Assembly: GCA_947306425.1 (NCBI GenBank)
Contig: CAMZGO010000001.1
Location: forward strand, 124,001 to 188,000
Length of the DNA stretch: 64,000 bases
Direction: 5' to 3'
From: an uncultured Elusimicrobia bacterium
GTDB lineage: Bacteria; Elusimicrobiota; Elusimicrobia; Elusimicrobiales; Elusimicrobiaceae
Shown: positions 35,229-43,917 of the stretch, one piece after another
Numbering within the stretch: the stretch's first letter is position 1
Layout of the letters: each line of letters begins with the position of its first letter
Program-made: the position numbers and the translations under genes
The notes under the pieces: generated by a model
Databases searched by the model: none
What the model saw: the letters and a program-made list of their open reading frames with translations, nothing else
Told to the model about the DNA's origin: nothing

Positions 35229-35693
35229 TTATCTATAATGATAGGACTTATAAGAATAAGCATCATTAGGGGTAGTTCTGCCTGTTTCATTTTGGCAAAT
35301 TTTGTTAGCTATTATATTTGTAATATTCGTTCCAATTAAACATGCTTGAACAGAATTCCTTGAGCCATAACCAAGTGAGAATTCCATTCTACTCCCTGAA
35401 ATTTCTTTAAAACACTTAATCAACGGATTACTTGTTGGAAGAATTTCACAACTTGACCTTATTTCCACATCCAAGTTATTTATGTTTTGCGTATAACTGT
35501 CATTTAATAAATAGTATCTGTTTAGAGCATTTTTTATAGAATGGGCATCAATCTTTAGTTGAGCAAATTTCGATCTGCCAACAACTACTTGATATTGCGG
35601 AATGGCAACAGCTGCAATTATACCGATAATTAAAACCACTACTAACAATTCAATTAAAGTAAAACCTTTGTCTGCATTTTTTATTTTGTCCAT
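35229..35693 (-). CDS. Type IV pilin-like protein
   Basis: A 154-aa pilin/pseudopilin: leader ending DKG before Phe, then TLIELLVVVLIIGIIAAVAIPQY with Glu5. The globular part has three Cys, all in its second half. It is transcribed alone from a promoter with a T15 spacer. The N-terminal half, the promoter and the AGGAGA leader closely match the copy at 57302, whereas the C-terminal domains differ, as expected for a diversified pilin family. Confidence 0.9.
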   Translation of the reverse strand: MDKIKNADKGFTLIELLVVVLIIGIIAAVAIPQYQVVVGRSKFAQLKIDAHSIKNALNRYYLLNDSYTQNINNLDVEIRSSCEILPTSNPLIKCFKEISGSRMEFSLGYGSRNSVQACLIGTNITNIIANKICQNETGRTTPNDAYSYKSYHYR

Positions 35694-35742
35694 AAATTCT
35701 CCTAATTTGCTTTATACAACGTTTTTGAAGTGTTTATGTTAA

Positions 35743-35774
35743 ATTGTACAAAAAAAAAAAAAAACGGCTGTCAA
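35743..35774 (-). promoter_or_regulatory. Pilin promoter with T15 tract in its spacer
   Basis: On the minus strand TTGACA (35774-35769) and TACAAT (35748-35743) enclose a 20-nt spacer, GCCG-T15-G. The upstream sequence TTAAAATAGGTC is the same as at the 57302 pilin promoter. Confidence 0.65.
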
Positions 35775-35799
35775 GACCTATTTTAAGAATGTAACGAAA

Positions 35800-35930
35800 A
35801 AACACGAATAATATTCGTTTACAGTGCAGCAGATTTGAGAGATTTTTATTTTTCTAAATACGGAATTCGGGCGCATGCCCGCGTACCGTGTAGTAAATTT
35901 GAGATGATTCTTTATTTACCTTCAACAAAG
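35800..35930. repeat. Mosaic intergenic repeat, degenerate copy
   Basis: Two degenerate copies of the GCAGATTTAAGATGATT module occur here (near 35829 and 35892), with the CpG-rich segment GGGCGCATGCCCGCG between them. The same modules occur at 57890-57944 and 58148-58174. No gene is visible between the pilin promoter and the MscS gene. Confidence 0.5.
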
Positions 35931-35937
35931 AAAAACA

Positions 35938-37119
35938 CTATTCCATTGTGCTGATTCTTTGATACACTTTCAAATCAAATAAACCGATTATTGATAAGAA
36001 ATGGTCAAAAATATCGGCTTGTATACCTTCATAATTTTCCCAATTCGTGTCATTGGAGAAGGCATAAATTTCCAAAGGAACACCCTCAGAAGTCGGTGCA
36101 AGCTGGCGTACCATGCAGGTAAAGTTCTTAGAAATATGCGGATTGTTTTTTAAATACTCATAACAATAAGCCCTAAAAGTACCTATATTGCTTAAACGAT
36201 GGCGGTTATATTCATCCTTATCTTTATTTATACTGTTTATTTTTTCTTTTTTACGTGCCAAATAATCTTTAAGCAAATTTAAACGGCTCAATTTATCAAT
36301 ATCTTCATCATTTAAAAAACGAATTGTTTTAACATCAATATTTATTGCTCTCTTAATACGACGGGCTCCGGCCTCTTGCATACCGCGCCAATTTGTAAAA
36401 GAATTAGCAATCAAATTATACGCCGGAATATTGACAATGGTATTATCCCAATTTTGTACTCTAATGGTGGTAAGGAGAATATCAATTACCGTACCGTCGG
36501 CATCTTGGGCAGGGATGGCAATCCAATCCCCTACCCGGACTAAGTCATTTATTGAAAGTTGTACCCCGGATACCAAACCCAAAATAGCATCTTTGAAAAC
36601 CAACAAAATTATTGCCGATAAGGCGGTTAGACCACCTAAGAAATACAGCGGTTCCTTATTTAATAAAGTGGAAAGAACAAAGATTACCGTTATTATCCAA
36701 GCAATAATTTTTATTGCTTGAACTATTCCCTTAACCGGCAATTTTACCGAACGTTGAAATTTATCCGTCACAACATCCAAAAGATTATTTATTGCAACCA
36801 TTATGGTTATAGTACTGAAAGCAGCAAACAAACGCGTGCAGGCTACAGTCAAACGGGCAAAATGCTGGCCTAAAATATCAGGTACAATCCCCGGTAAGAA
36901 AGCAACAAAAAGAGCAAATAAAAATGCGGAAAAAAATTTGTGCTTTACCGCTATAACAGCCCAAGCCTTGTTTGATACTTTTTTTAAATTAAGAAATTTT
37001 GAAAAAGAAAATTCTATTATATTTGCTGCATACTTACAAATAAAAATTAAAGAAAATAAGAACAATATTCCAAGAAAAAATTTGGTATCGTTCGGCAACA
37101 TATTAAAGTAATCCTGCAT
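35938..37119 (-). CDS. MscS-family mechanosensitive channel (YbdG-like)
   Basis: A 393-aa inner-membrane protein with about five hydrophobic helices, the pore-lining helix region GGLTALSAIILLVFKDAILG and the beta domain (VRVGDWIAIPAQDADGTVIDI, TTIRVQNWDNTIVNIPAY), followed by a long C-terminal cytoplasmic domain. Length and the extended C-terminus resemble E. coli YbdG. It would release solutes upon hypo-osmotic shock. ATG 37119 with GGGGG upstream is preferred over the TTG at 37125. Confidence 0.88.
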   Translation of the reverse strand: MQDYFNMLPNDTKFFLGILFLFSLIFICKYAANIIEFSFSKFLNLKKVSNKAWAVIAVKHKFFSAFLFALFVAFLPGIVPDILGQHFARLTVACTRLFAAFSTITIMVAINNLLDVVTDKFQRSVKLPVKGIVQAIKIIAWIITVIFVLSTLLNKEPLYFLGGLTALSAIILLVFKDAILGLVSGVQLSINDLVRVGDWIAIPAQDADGTVIDILLTTIRVQNWDNTIVNIPAYNLIANSFTNWRGMQEAGARRIKRAINIDVKTIRFLNDEDIDKLSRLNLLKDYLARKKEKINSINKDKDEYNRHRLSNIGTFRAYCYEYLKNNPHISKNFTCMVRQLAPTSEGVPLEIYAFSNDTNWENYEGIQADIFDHFLSIIGLFDLKVYQRISTME

Positions 37120-37191
37120 TTGCAAAAACCCCCGTGAAATTTGCTATCATATACTAAAGTATACATTATTTTTCTTGAAAGGAGAAATAGA

Positions 37192-37950
37192 ATGAAAAAG
37201 TTTATAATTTTTGTGCTGTCCTTAATGGTTTTAGCCGTAAATGGGATGACATTCTCAATAACTGACCCTTTTTATATGCCGGAAAAAGGCCAACTTGTAG
37301 GAGATCTCTCAACCTCAATATTTAACAATGATATCCGCCTTGCAAAAGCATTTGCAATAGAGGGATACTTACAAGCGGGTATAAGTGAAAAATTAGCACT
37401 TGGTCTATTTTTAGGATGGGCAAAAATACGCCACTTTTCCGAAGGCATGCAGGATCCGTCACTCACTGTTAAATATCGCTTTTTGGACGGTTTAAATGAT
37501 GGCTTTTACTTAGATATGGACGCCTTTTTAAGCCCTGAAATTTTTGATTCCCCTTGGAATAATGACGGCGGTGCCGCAAAAGGTGCTACGGATTTGGGGG
37601 CTTCCTTAAAGATAGGTTCAACGGACCTTTTGAATAATTTTACGCTTTACACCGGAACAGGCTTTAAACATTTTGGACATACCGATTACAATAAAGCCGG
37701 TAGTGCTTGGAATTTACTTGCGGGCATAAAATACTATGGTAATGAAAAAAACTCCATTGAATTTGCCCTTCATTTAACCACTTATTTGGGTTTGGGGCAT
37801 GATTTCGTCGGCTATGGTTTTGACGTTAATTATGCTTATGAATTTGAACCGAATAAAGCAGCGTTTATCCCATATTTCGGTGCGGAAAAGCATAACCGCG
37901 ATATACACTCCTATACCCGTTTAGGTGTTAAACTAAGGTACTTATTTTAA
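37192..37950 (+). CDS. Predicted outer-membrane beta-barrel protein
   Basis: A 252-aa protein with signal peptide (KKFIIFVLSLMVLAVNGMTF), alternating aromatic/polar strands and a C-terminal LRYLF ending typical of Bam substrates. No specific family is recognised. The ATG at 37192 has AAAGGAG 8 nt upstream. It overlaps nagB by one base (TAATG), so it is co-translated with amino-sugar genes and might be a porin for them; that is inference. Confidence 0.7.
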   Translation: MKKFIIFVLSLMVLAVNGMTFSITDPFYMPEKGQLVGDLSTSIFNNDIRLAKAFAIEGYLQAGISEKLALGLFLGWAKIRHFSEGMQDPSLTVKYRFLDGLNDGFYLDMDAFLSPEIFDSPWNNDGGAAKGATDLGASLKIGSTDLLNNFTLYTGTGFKHFGHTDYNKAGSAWNLLAGIKYYGNEKNSIEFALHLTTYLGLGHDFVGYGFDVNYAYEFEPNKAAFIPYFGAEKHNRDIHSYTRLGVKLRYLF

Positions 37951-38735
37951 TGTATTTAATTGAGAGTGAGGAAAATGTCGGTTTTTTAACCGCCTCTTAT
38001 GTTAAAAATAGAATAGAGGCTTTTATAACGACTCCTGAAAAGCCCTATTTTGTAATTGCTTTACCTACGGGAGGAACGTCTTTAGACCTTTATAACCATT
38101 TAGTCAAATTTCATAAAGAAGGCCTTTTGAAATTTGATAATGTGGTAACTTTTAATTTAGACGAATATATTGGTTTACCTGCAAAACATCCTGAAAGTTA
38201 TCATTCTTTTATGGCCCGTAATTTCTTTGACCACATTAAAATTCCTCAAGAACAAGTAAATATTTTGAACGGTAATGCCTCAGATTTGGAAAAAGAGTGC
38301 CGTTTATACGAAGAAAAAATTAAACATTACGGCGGTATTGATTTGTTTTTGGGGGGTATAGGTCAAAACGGGCATATCGCTTTTAATGAACCCGGCAGTT
38401 CCTTTTCTTCCAGAACTAGAATAGTAAACTTAAGTGAAGATACCATTAAGGCAAATTCCCGTTTTTTTAATGGGGATATTTCCCTTGTTCCAAGCCGCGC
38501 TTTAAGTATGGGGCTTGGTACGATTATGGAGTCAAAGGAAGTTATAATTATGGCAACAGGTATAAAAAAAGCACAAGCACTTTACCACGCTTTTGAAGAT
38601 AAAACAAATACCGCTTGGCCTATAACCATACTACAAAAACACCCGCGTGTTTTTGTTCTTGCCGATAAACCGGCAGCATCGGAAATTTCAAAAACTATAA
38701 AACAAAATTACGGGCTTTGCTCGTTTATAAAATAA
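37950..38735 (+). CDS. nagB: Glucosamine-6-phosphate deaminase
   Basis: NagB converts glucosamine-6-phosphate to fructose-6-phosphate and ammonia. The 261-aa sequence shows ALPTGGTSLDLYNHLV, VTFNLDEYIGLPAKHPESYH, and the catalytic GGIGQNGHIAFNEPGSSF. It begins at a TAATG overlap with the barrel protein and is followed 4 nt later by nagA. Confidence 0.96.
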   Translation: MYLIESEENVGFLTASYVKNRIEAFITTPEKPYFVIALPTGGTSLDLYNHLVKFHKEGLLKFDNVVTFNLDEYIGLPAKHPESYHSFMARNFFDHIKIPQEQVNILNGNASDLEKECRLYEEKIKHYGGIDLFLGGIGQNGHIAFNEPGSSFSSRTRIVNLSEDTIKANSRFFNGDISLVPSRALSMGLGTIMESKEVIIMATGIKKAQALYHAFEDKTNTAWPITILQKHPRVFVLADKPAASEISKTIKQNYGLCSFIK

Positions 38736-38739
38736 AAAT

Positions 38740-39846
38740 ATGGAAACACTATACAAAAATGCTTTTATTATTGACGGGGGCAAAAAATATAAAGCAAACA
38801 TTTTAGTAGAAAGCGGTAAAATAAAAAAAATTACCACTGCTTTACCGAAAGCAAAAAAGGTTATTGACTTAAAAAACAATATTTTAACTACACCTTTTGT
38901 GGATACCCATATTCACGGTTCTTATGGTTATGGCGTGGATAGTGATGACAAAACTGCTTTGCTCAAACTTTCTCTTGCCCTTAAAAAACAAGGTGTGTAT
39001 GCTTTTTGCCCTACCCTGTTTACAATGCCTTTAAAACAAACCGTTGAGGTGCTTGAAAAATTTGCACCGTCAATCGGTAAGGAAAAAGGTGCAAAAATTA
39101 TCGGTTTTCATTTAGAAGGGCCTTTTATTTCAACAAATAAACTGGGCTTTATGCGAAAGGAAGATGTGCAAGAAATTTCCTCAAAAACTTTGCAAATACT
39201 TTGGAAAGCTTCAGCCGGCAAAATAGTTTCAATGACCGTTGCACCTGAAGTTAAAAATTTAAACATACTTGTAAAATTTGCAAAAAAACATAATATTTTA
39301 CTTCAGGCAGGGCATACTTCCGCAACTTTTGAGGAAATGCTGAAAGGTTATAAACTCGGTATAAAACATGCAACGCATTTATATAATGCTATGTGCGGGT
39401 TTCACCACCGGAATTTAGGGGCCGTAGGCACAATATTTTATTTGAAAGATTTTTCTGCTGAAATTATTGCAGACGGCGTGCATTCCCGCCCTGAGGCCGT
39501 TCAATTATTCTTAAGACAAAAAACGGCAGATAAAGTTTTTATTATAACCGATGCTTTAAGACCAACAGGCAAAAAACAAGGTTTTGTTAACGGGCAAAAA
39601 GTTAATTTGAGAGACGGTGTTTTTGTCCGGACATTAGATAAAGTTATTGCCGGCTCTGCTTTAACAATGTTAAAAGCAGTTCAAAATTTAGTTAAATGGG
39701 GATATCCTCTGGAACATGCTTTACAGGCAGCAAGTACAAACCCGGCGCGCCGCTTTGGAATAAATCTTACAATCAAGGCCGGGCGGGAAGCAAATTTTAT
39801 AATACTTGATAAAAATAATTTATCTTTGAAAAATATTTTGTTATAA
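38740..39846 (+). CDS. nagA: N-acetylglucosamine-6-phosphate deacetylase
   Basis: NagA removes the acetyl group from GlcNAc-6-P, feeding NagB. The 368-aa amidohydrolase has TPFVDTHIHGSYGYGVDSDD (metal His), IGFHLEGPFIS (metal Glu), QAGHTSATFEEM, HLYNAMCGFHHRNLGAVG and IITDALRPTGKKQG (catalytic Asp). There is no obvious Shine-Dalgarno; it depends on coupling to nagB. Confidence 0.95.
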   Translation: METLYKNAFIIDGGKKYKANILVESGKIKKITTALPKAKKVIDLKNNILTTPFVDTHIHGSYGYGVDSDDKTALLKLSLALKKQGVYAFCPTLFTMPLKQTVEVLEKFAPSIGKEKGAKIIGFHLEGPFISTNKLGFMRKEDVQEISSKTLQILWKASAGKIVSMTVAPEVKNLNILVKFAKKHNILLQAGHTSATFEEMLKGYKLGIKHATHLYNAMCGFHHRNLGAVGTIFYLKDFSAEIIADGVHSRPEAVQLFLRQKTADKVFIITDALRPTGKKQGFVNGQKVNLRDGVFVRTLDKVIAGSALTMLKAVQNLVKWGYPLEHALQAASTNPARRFGINLTIKAGREANFIILDKNNLSLKNILL

Positions 39847-39853
39847 TTTGAGT

Positions 39854-40909
39854 GTGAAACAAATTAAATATCTACTTTTCCTAATATCTTTCTTTTTTAT
39901 TGCTTGCAATCAAGAAACAAGCAATACAGTGTCCACTGCTAAAATATCAAAACAAGAAAAAACACCGCTGGAAGAACAAATTGAAAAAGTGCAAAACACC
40001 GTATTACTTGAACCCTTACGGTCTTTGGAAAATAACCCTTATTTTTATAATGCAAAACAAACTTTATCAAGGGCATTAGAAAATTCTTCACAAAAAGAGA
40101 TATTTTATTCTTGCCAAGAATTTGAAAAACAACTAAGGATGACTCTCCAGACAGATTATAGTTCCGATTTCCCGTCCGGCTCTTGGCAACGCAATGAGAT
40201 TGAATCCTTTGCCAAGGATGTAGCAAAAAACCAATGTGCCGATATTTACACTCTGCGCGCTTTATTTTTAGCGGATTTGCAAAACGCAGTAAACACCGCC
40301 GAGACTAAAGACGAGTTTATTCAAAATGCCAAGCCTGTTGTAGAAAGATATGCAAAAGATGTTTTGCAAAAATCAAATTATTATTTGGATATTTTACATA
40401 AAACCCTTGTTCCTTATAAAAAATTACGTCAAATATTTTTTCCTTTAGATCAAGCCGGTTACGCTACATATCTATTGGAGCAAAATGATTTTAAAAATTT
40501 AAAACAAATTGTTTTACCTTTCTTACAAGGTAAAGAAAATAATATAAAAGAAACGGCAGTTAACAATCTTCTGAAACAAGCACAAGAGGAGGAAAAAGTA
40601 CTTTTTGTGTTTCTTAAAAAATATGATTCTTTAATCCAAATAAACGGAGACTGCATAAAGCAATTTTTCCCGGGGTTGAAAGACAAATGGTATAACTTTA
40701 TGTATGAAATTGAGAAGTTACCTTCAAAAAACCGCCAAGCATACGCTGATAAACGCTTTAATCAAGCTAAAGACGGTTTGGCAGAAAAATGTCCTAAATT
40801 AACAAAAAAATCAAATAAAACAGTACTTTCTGAACCTCAACAGTCTGCCCAAAACAAAGAAATTTATCAAGAAACTCAGGAAAATGAAGAGGAAATTTAT
40901 TATTTTTAA
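39854..40909 (+). CDS. Hypothetical lipoprotein
   Basis: About 350 aa with a lipoprotein signal (LLFLISFFFIAC). The rest is helical and charged with no recognised domain; four further Cys and a Gln/Glu-rich C-terminus are visible. GTG 39854 or TTG 39848 are the possible starts, and neither has a good Shine-Dalgarno, suggesting coupling to nagA, whose stop is at 39846. It converges on cca with overlapping stop codons (40906-40909). Confidence 0.65.
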   Translation: MKQIKYLLFLISFFFIACNQETSNTVSTAKISKQEKTPLEEQIEKVQNTVLLEPLRSLENNPYFYNAKQTLSRALENSSQKEIFYSCQEFEKQLRMTLQTDYSSDFPSGSWQRNEIESFAKDVAKNQCADIYTLRALFLADLQNAVNTAETKDEFIQNAKPVVERYAKDVLQKSNYYLDILHKTLVPYKKLRQIFFPLDQAGYATYLLEQNDFKNLKQIVLPFLQGKENNIKETAVNNLLKQAQEEEKVLFVFLKKYDSLIQINGDCIKQFFPGLKDKWYNFMYEIEKLPSKNRQAYADKRFNQAKDGLAEKCPKLTKKSNKTVLSEPQQSAQNKEIYQETQENEEEIYYF

Positions 40910-42009
40910 ATGCTTTTATCTTTTTTAAGAATTTTAAGGGCCACATTTTTTGCGGCCTTTTTTGTTTTGATTTTGCCGGCAAATTGTGCTTTGGCAATTT
41001 CGGTTAAAACTTTACTTATCTTTGCCCCTTTTACTCCCATATCTTGTAATATTTTACCGTTAATAAAACAAGGTTTATAAGCAAGAGTATTTATTTTTGG
41101 GGTTAAGGTTTTTATTAAGTTTATTTCCTGCTTTGTTAATGCTTTATAAGGGGCTTGTTTTGTTTGATAAAATTTAAGCAAATTATTTAAAAGATTATTT
41201 TTTTGCATCTGCAAAGTGTTTAAAAAAGATAGAGGGTTCTTTTGGGCAAGAACCAAAAGCGCCATACGTTCTTCAAGTGTTTTTAACTTATCAATATTTT
41301 TGGGGATTTTAAAACTTTCGCAAATCAAATTTTGTGCTTGATATTTTTTGATTAAATTAAATATTTTTGAAGGTTTTTCTTCCTCTAAAAATTTTATTAT
41401 TTCATTTGTTTTCCTAACAGGGCTCAAAAGTAAAATATAATTTTTTTGTAAAGCGGTTTTAAATAATTTTTCAGTTTCCTTTGAAAATTTAAAATTCAAG
41501 CGTGAAGCAAAGCGCAGGGCACGATATAAACGTGTCGGGTCATCCTCAAAACTTTTTGAGTGTAATACTGAAATTTGTTTGTTTTTTATATCTTTTAAGG
41601 CACCATACAAATCATATATTTTAAAAAATTCATTTGGAAGCAAACTTAAAGCTAAAGCATTACAAGTAAAATCGCGTCTAAACAAATCTTCTTTAATTGT
41701 TGCTTTGGTAACGATGGGTAAAGCCGCAGGTTTAGGGTAAATTTCTTTCCGGCAACAAACAAAATCCAGTTTAAAACCATTTTCAAAGGTAACGCGCGCA
41801 GTCCCGAAATTCTTAAATTTTTGCACTTTTACACTTTTTGTTTTTTGACAATAATTTATAAGGGGGGCAGTATTATTTTCAACGCAAATATCAATATCTT
41901 TGGTATGTTTATGCAAAACAAAATCGCGCGCAAAACCGCCCACAGCCCAAATTTTTAGGTTGTGTTTTGCTGCCTTTTGTCCAAGTTCTTTTAATAGTTT
42001 AATACTCAT
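40906..42009 (-). CDS. cca: CCA tRNA nucleotidyltransferase / poly(A) polymerase family
   Basis: A 367-aa class II nucleotidyltransferase. It shows WAVGGFARDFVLHKHTKDID (GG...RD and the DxD metal site), FRRDFTCNALAL, DPTRLYRALRFASRLNFKF and a helical C-terminal domain. The two CCA-less tRNAs in this window make the CCA-adding role likely, but poly(A) polymerase activity cannot be excluded. ATG 42009 lies just 7 nt after the mature end of tRNA-Arg, with no Shine-Dalgarno outside the tRNA. Confidence 0.88.
   Translation of the reverse strand: MSIKLLKELGQKAAKHNLKIWAVGGFARDFVLHKHTKDIDICVENNTAPLINYCQKTKSVKVQKFKNFGTARVTFENGFKLDFVCCRKEIYPKPAALPIVTKATIKEDLFRRDFTCNALALSLLPNEFFKIYDLYGALKDIKNKQISVLHSKSFEDDPTRLYRALRFASRLNFKFSKETEKLFKTALQKNYILLLSPVRKTNEIIKFLEEEKPSKIFNLIKKYQAQNLICESFKIPKNIDKLKTLEERMALLVLAQKNPLSFLNTLQMQKNNLLNNLLKFYQTKQAPYKALTKQEINLIKTLTPKINTLAYKPCFINGKILQDMGVKGAKISKVLTEIAKAQFAGKIKTKKAAKNVALKILKKDKSI
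40936..40963 (+). terminator. Intrinsic terminator of the lipoprotein gene, inside cca
   Basis: AAGGGCCACA/TGCGGCCTT pairs at 9 of 10 positions and is followed by TTTTTT on the plus strand. It lies within the last codons of the converging cca gene. Confidence 0.65.
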
Positions 42010-42015
42010 AAAAAA

Positions 42016-42087
42016 TACCCCGTGAGGGACTTGAACCCACATCCTCGGTTCCGAAGACCGGTACTCTATCCATTGAGCTAACGGGGC
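42016..42087 (-). tRNA. tRNA-Arg (anticodon TCG)
   Basis: A 72-nt tRNA: acceptor GCCCCGT/ACGGGGT, D-arm GCTC/GAGT, anticodon loop CTTCGGA (anticodon TCG, reads CGA), T-loop TTCAAGT, discriminator A, no encoded CCA. Pair 1:72 is G-U, and positions 27:43 and 50:64 are mismatched, so the fold is slightly irregular but complete. cca starts 7 nt downstream. Confidence 0.9.
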
Positions 42088-42129
42088 AAAATAAATTTTG
42101 ACTTTAGGAGACACCAAAAGCCATAAATA

Positions 42130-42158
42130 ATTTTATCAAAAATAACTTAAACTGTAAA
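42130..42158 (-). promoter_or_regulatory. Promoter of tRNA-Arg and cca
   Basis: On the minus strand TTTACA (42158-42153), a 17-nt spacer and TAAAAT (42135-42130). It would transcribe the tRNA and cca together. Confidence 0.65.
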
Positions 42159-42309
42159 ATCACAAAAAACTGTAAAAACTATCTTAAAATGTGCTACAAT
42201 AATTTTAGAGGGTACACCCGTCAAAAAAAGTGCTTGCAAATTGCATAAATATTTACTAAACTTTTGGTAGCGGGGTTAATCCCCCTATAAAAACCCTAGG
42301 AGAAAGACC

Positions 42310-42534
42310 ATGGCAGAAAAAGTACTTAAACTCGGAGTAGATCGCGAAGAAGGTTTTCTTTATTTCATTGATAAAGATGGCGATGTCGCGAAAGTAGCAA
42401 TGGCCCGCGGCGGCAAAAAAGGCGGTAAAGCCAAAAAAGTCGCAAAGGCCGGTATTAAAAAAGCAAAAGGATATCTCTATTTCTTAGATAAGAAAGGTGA
42501 TGTTTCTAGAGCAAAAATGGTTAATGCAAAATAA
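42310..42534 (+). CDS. Small basic protein with two YLYF-DKxGDV repeats
   Basis: A 74-aa Lys/Gly-rich protein. It consists of a repeat GFLYFIDKDGDVAKVAM (residues 14-30), a basic linker (RGGKKGGKAKKVAKAGIKKA) and a second repeat GYLYFLDKKGDVSRAKM (residues 54-70). The strong Shine-Dalgarno TAGGAGA, a good extended -10 (TGCTACAAT near 42190) and a terminator make it a real, probably well-expressed gene. I do not recognise a named family. Its charge suggests nucleic-acid binding, which is inference. Confidence 0.8.
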   Translation: MAEKVLKLGVDREEGFLYFIDKDGDVAKVAMARGGKKGGKAKKVAKAGIKKAKGYLYFLDKKGDVSRAKMVNAK

Positions 42535-42548
42535 GCATTAAATTTTAT

Positions 42549-42575
42549 AACCCGCCTTCGGGCGGGTTTTTTTTG
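42549..42575 (+). terminator. Intrinsic terminator of the small basic protein gene
   Basis: AACCCGCC-TTCG-GGCGGGTT followed by eight T; a textbook UUCG-loop terminator. Confidence 0.9.
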
Positions 42576-42588
42576 TTAAAATTTACTA

Positions 42589-43917
42589 TTACAACTTACC
42601 CCCGACTAAAAAAGAAATGTGGTGGCTGGAATCATTTATACTATAAGTATAATTTATACCGACGGGGAAAGGAAATCTCCAAAATTTATAAGACAAATGC
42701 CCCCCTATGCCGCTTTGATTATATTCTCTTCCGCTTTCAAAAACACTTGAAAATTCATAAAAGGGGCTAAAACTCAAAAGACCTATATTATTTCTGACTA
42801 AATATAACACATAAGCAAAACCGGTGCTTATGCCTTGTTTTCCGTAACGTTGGCGTAAATATTTGCCCCAATCAAGCAAATCCGAGGTCTGAACACTATC
42901 TTCAAAAGGAGAATTAAAACTATCTTCCGCTTTTAAATAATAAAGAAGCAAATTGCGGTTTTTAAATTCTAAATTAATTTCCGCACTTAATAACAGTTTA
43001 ATAATATCATAACTATTACCGGCCCATTTATACCCCTGCTTAAAAGAAGTTGAAAGAGAATATCCGAATTTGTTGGTAGTTAAATCTCTCAATGCTTCTT
43101 GTTTATCAGAAAGTCCGTAACCCATCAAAGCACCGAAATTCGCACCGGGCCTCATATTTTCCTGATAATTTAACCCCATAGTTACTGTAGAGTGTATACC
43201 GCTGTCCGGCGCCCCTGCGGAAGTTAAATAAAAATATTCCGGTTTTACAAAAACAGTAAAATTATTTTTTGTTCTTGCAATCATTAGGGAAACCTTGTCT
43301 TGCTTATGATAATTCTCTGACAAAGGATGAAAGTGATGTTTATCTTTATCTGATCCGAAAATTCCTTTAGTGCTAACCCAATTATCAAGATAAAAACGAC
43401 GGTTAAAATTCATATTTTCAAATTTTAAGTTTACAAAGTAATCTCCTAAATTCGTACCTAAATTAAACATTTCTCCCTTATCACCGAAGCCTGCAAAAAT
43501 ATAAATCATTTCCCCTTTCTTAAAATAATTGCCTTCAACAAAAGTCAGTCCAATTCCCTTTTGCCCCCCTCCTGAAAAGAAAACCAAAGGGAACACATAC
43601 GTTCCGTCTTCTCCGTCAATTTTAATGATTACATTACCTTGTGGTAAGTGCTCAACTTTAAAACTAAGTTTTTTAAAGATACGCATGTTGTGTAATTTTT
43701 CTAATGCTTCTTCATACTTATTAACATCAAATAAATCCCCTTCTTTTAAAAGGAATTTATCCCTAATTACTGATGTGTCTATACGCTTGGTTTTGATTTG
43801 TATTTCTTGTATGCGCTTACCGTTATATTGAGATATGTCCGTTTGTGCCCAAACCTTTTGGCAGAAAATTAAAGTAAAACTAAGCCCTAAAATAATATGT
43901 TTTTTTGTAATTTTCAT
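42589..43917 (-). CDS. POTRA-domain / beta-barrel outer-membrane protein (Omp85-like)
   Basis: A 442-aa protein with signal peptide (KKHIILGLSFTLIFCQKVWA), one POTRA-like domain (GKRIQEIQIKTKRIDTSVI, LLKEGDLFDVNKYEEALEKL) and a C-terminal barrel region of alternating strands (GINYTYSINDSSHHISFL, ending GGKL). It is much shorter than BamA and has one POTRA, so it may be a specialised Omp85-like or patatin-associated-type barrel. ATG 43917 has GGGGG five nt upstream. The frame is open upstream into glycerate kinase with no stop. Confidence 0.75.
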   Translation of the reverse strand: MKITKKHIILGLSFTLIFCQKVWAQTDISQYNGKRIQEIQIKTKRIDTSVIRDKFLLKEGDLFDVNKYEEALEKLHNMRIFKKLSFKVEHLPQGNVIIKIDGEDGTYVFPLVFFSGGGQKGIGLTFVEGNYFKKGEMIYIFAGFGDKGEMFNLGTNLGDYFVNLKFENMNFNRRFYLDNWVSTKGIFGSDKDKHHFHPLSENYHKQDKVSLMIARTKNNFTVFVKPEYFYLTSAGAPDSGIHSTVTMGLNYQENMRPGANFGALMGYGLSDKQEALRDLTTNKFGYSLSTSFKQGYKWAGNSYDIIKLLLSAEINLEFKNRNLLLYYLKAEDSFNSPFEDSVQTSDLLDWGKYLRQRYGKQGISTGFAYVLYLVRNNIGLLSFSPFYEFSSVFESGREYNQSGIGGHLSYKFWRFPFPVGINYTYSINDSSHHISFLVGGKL

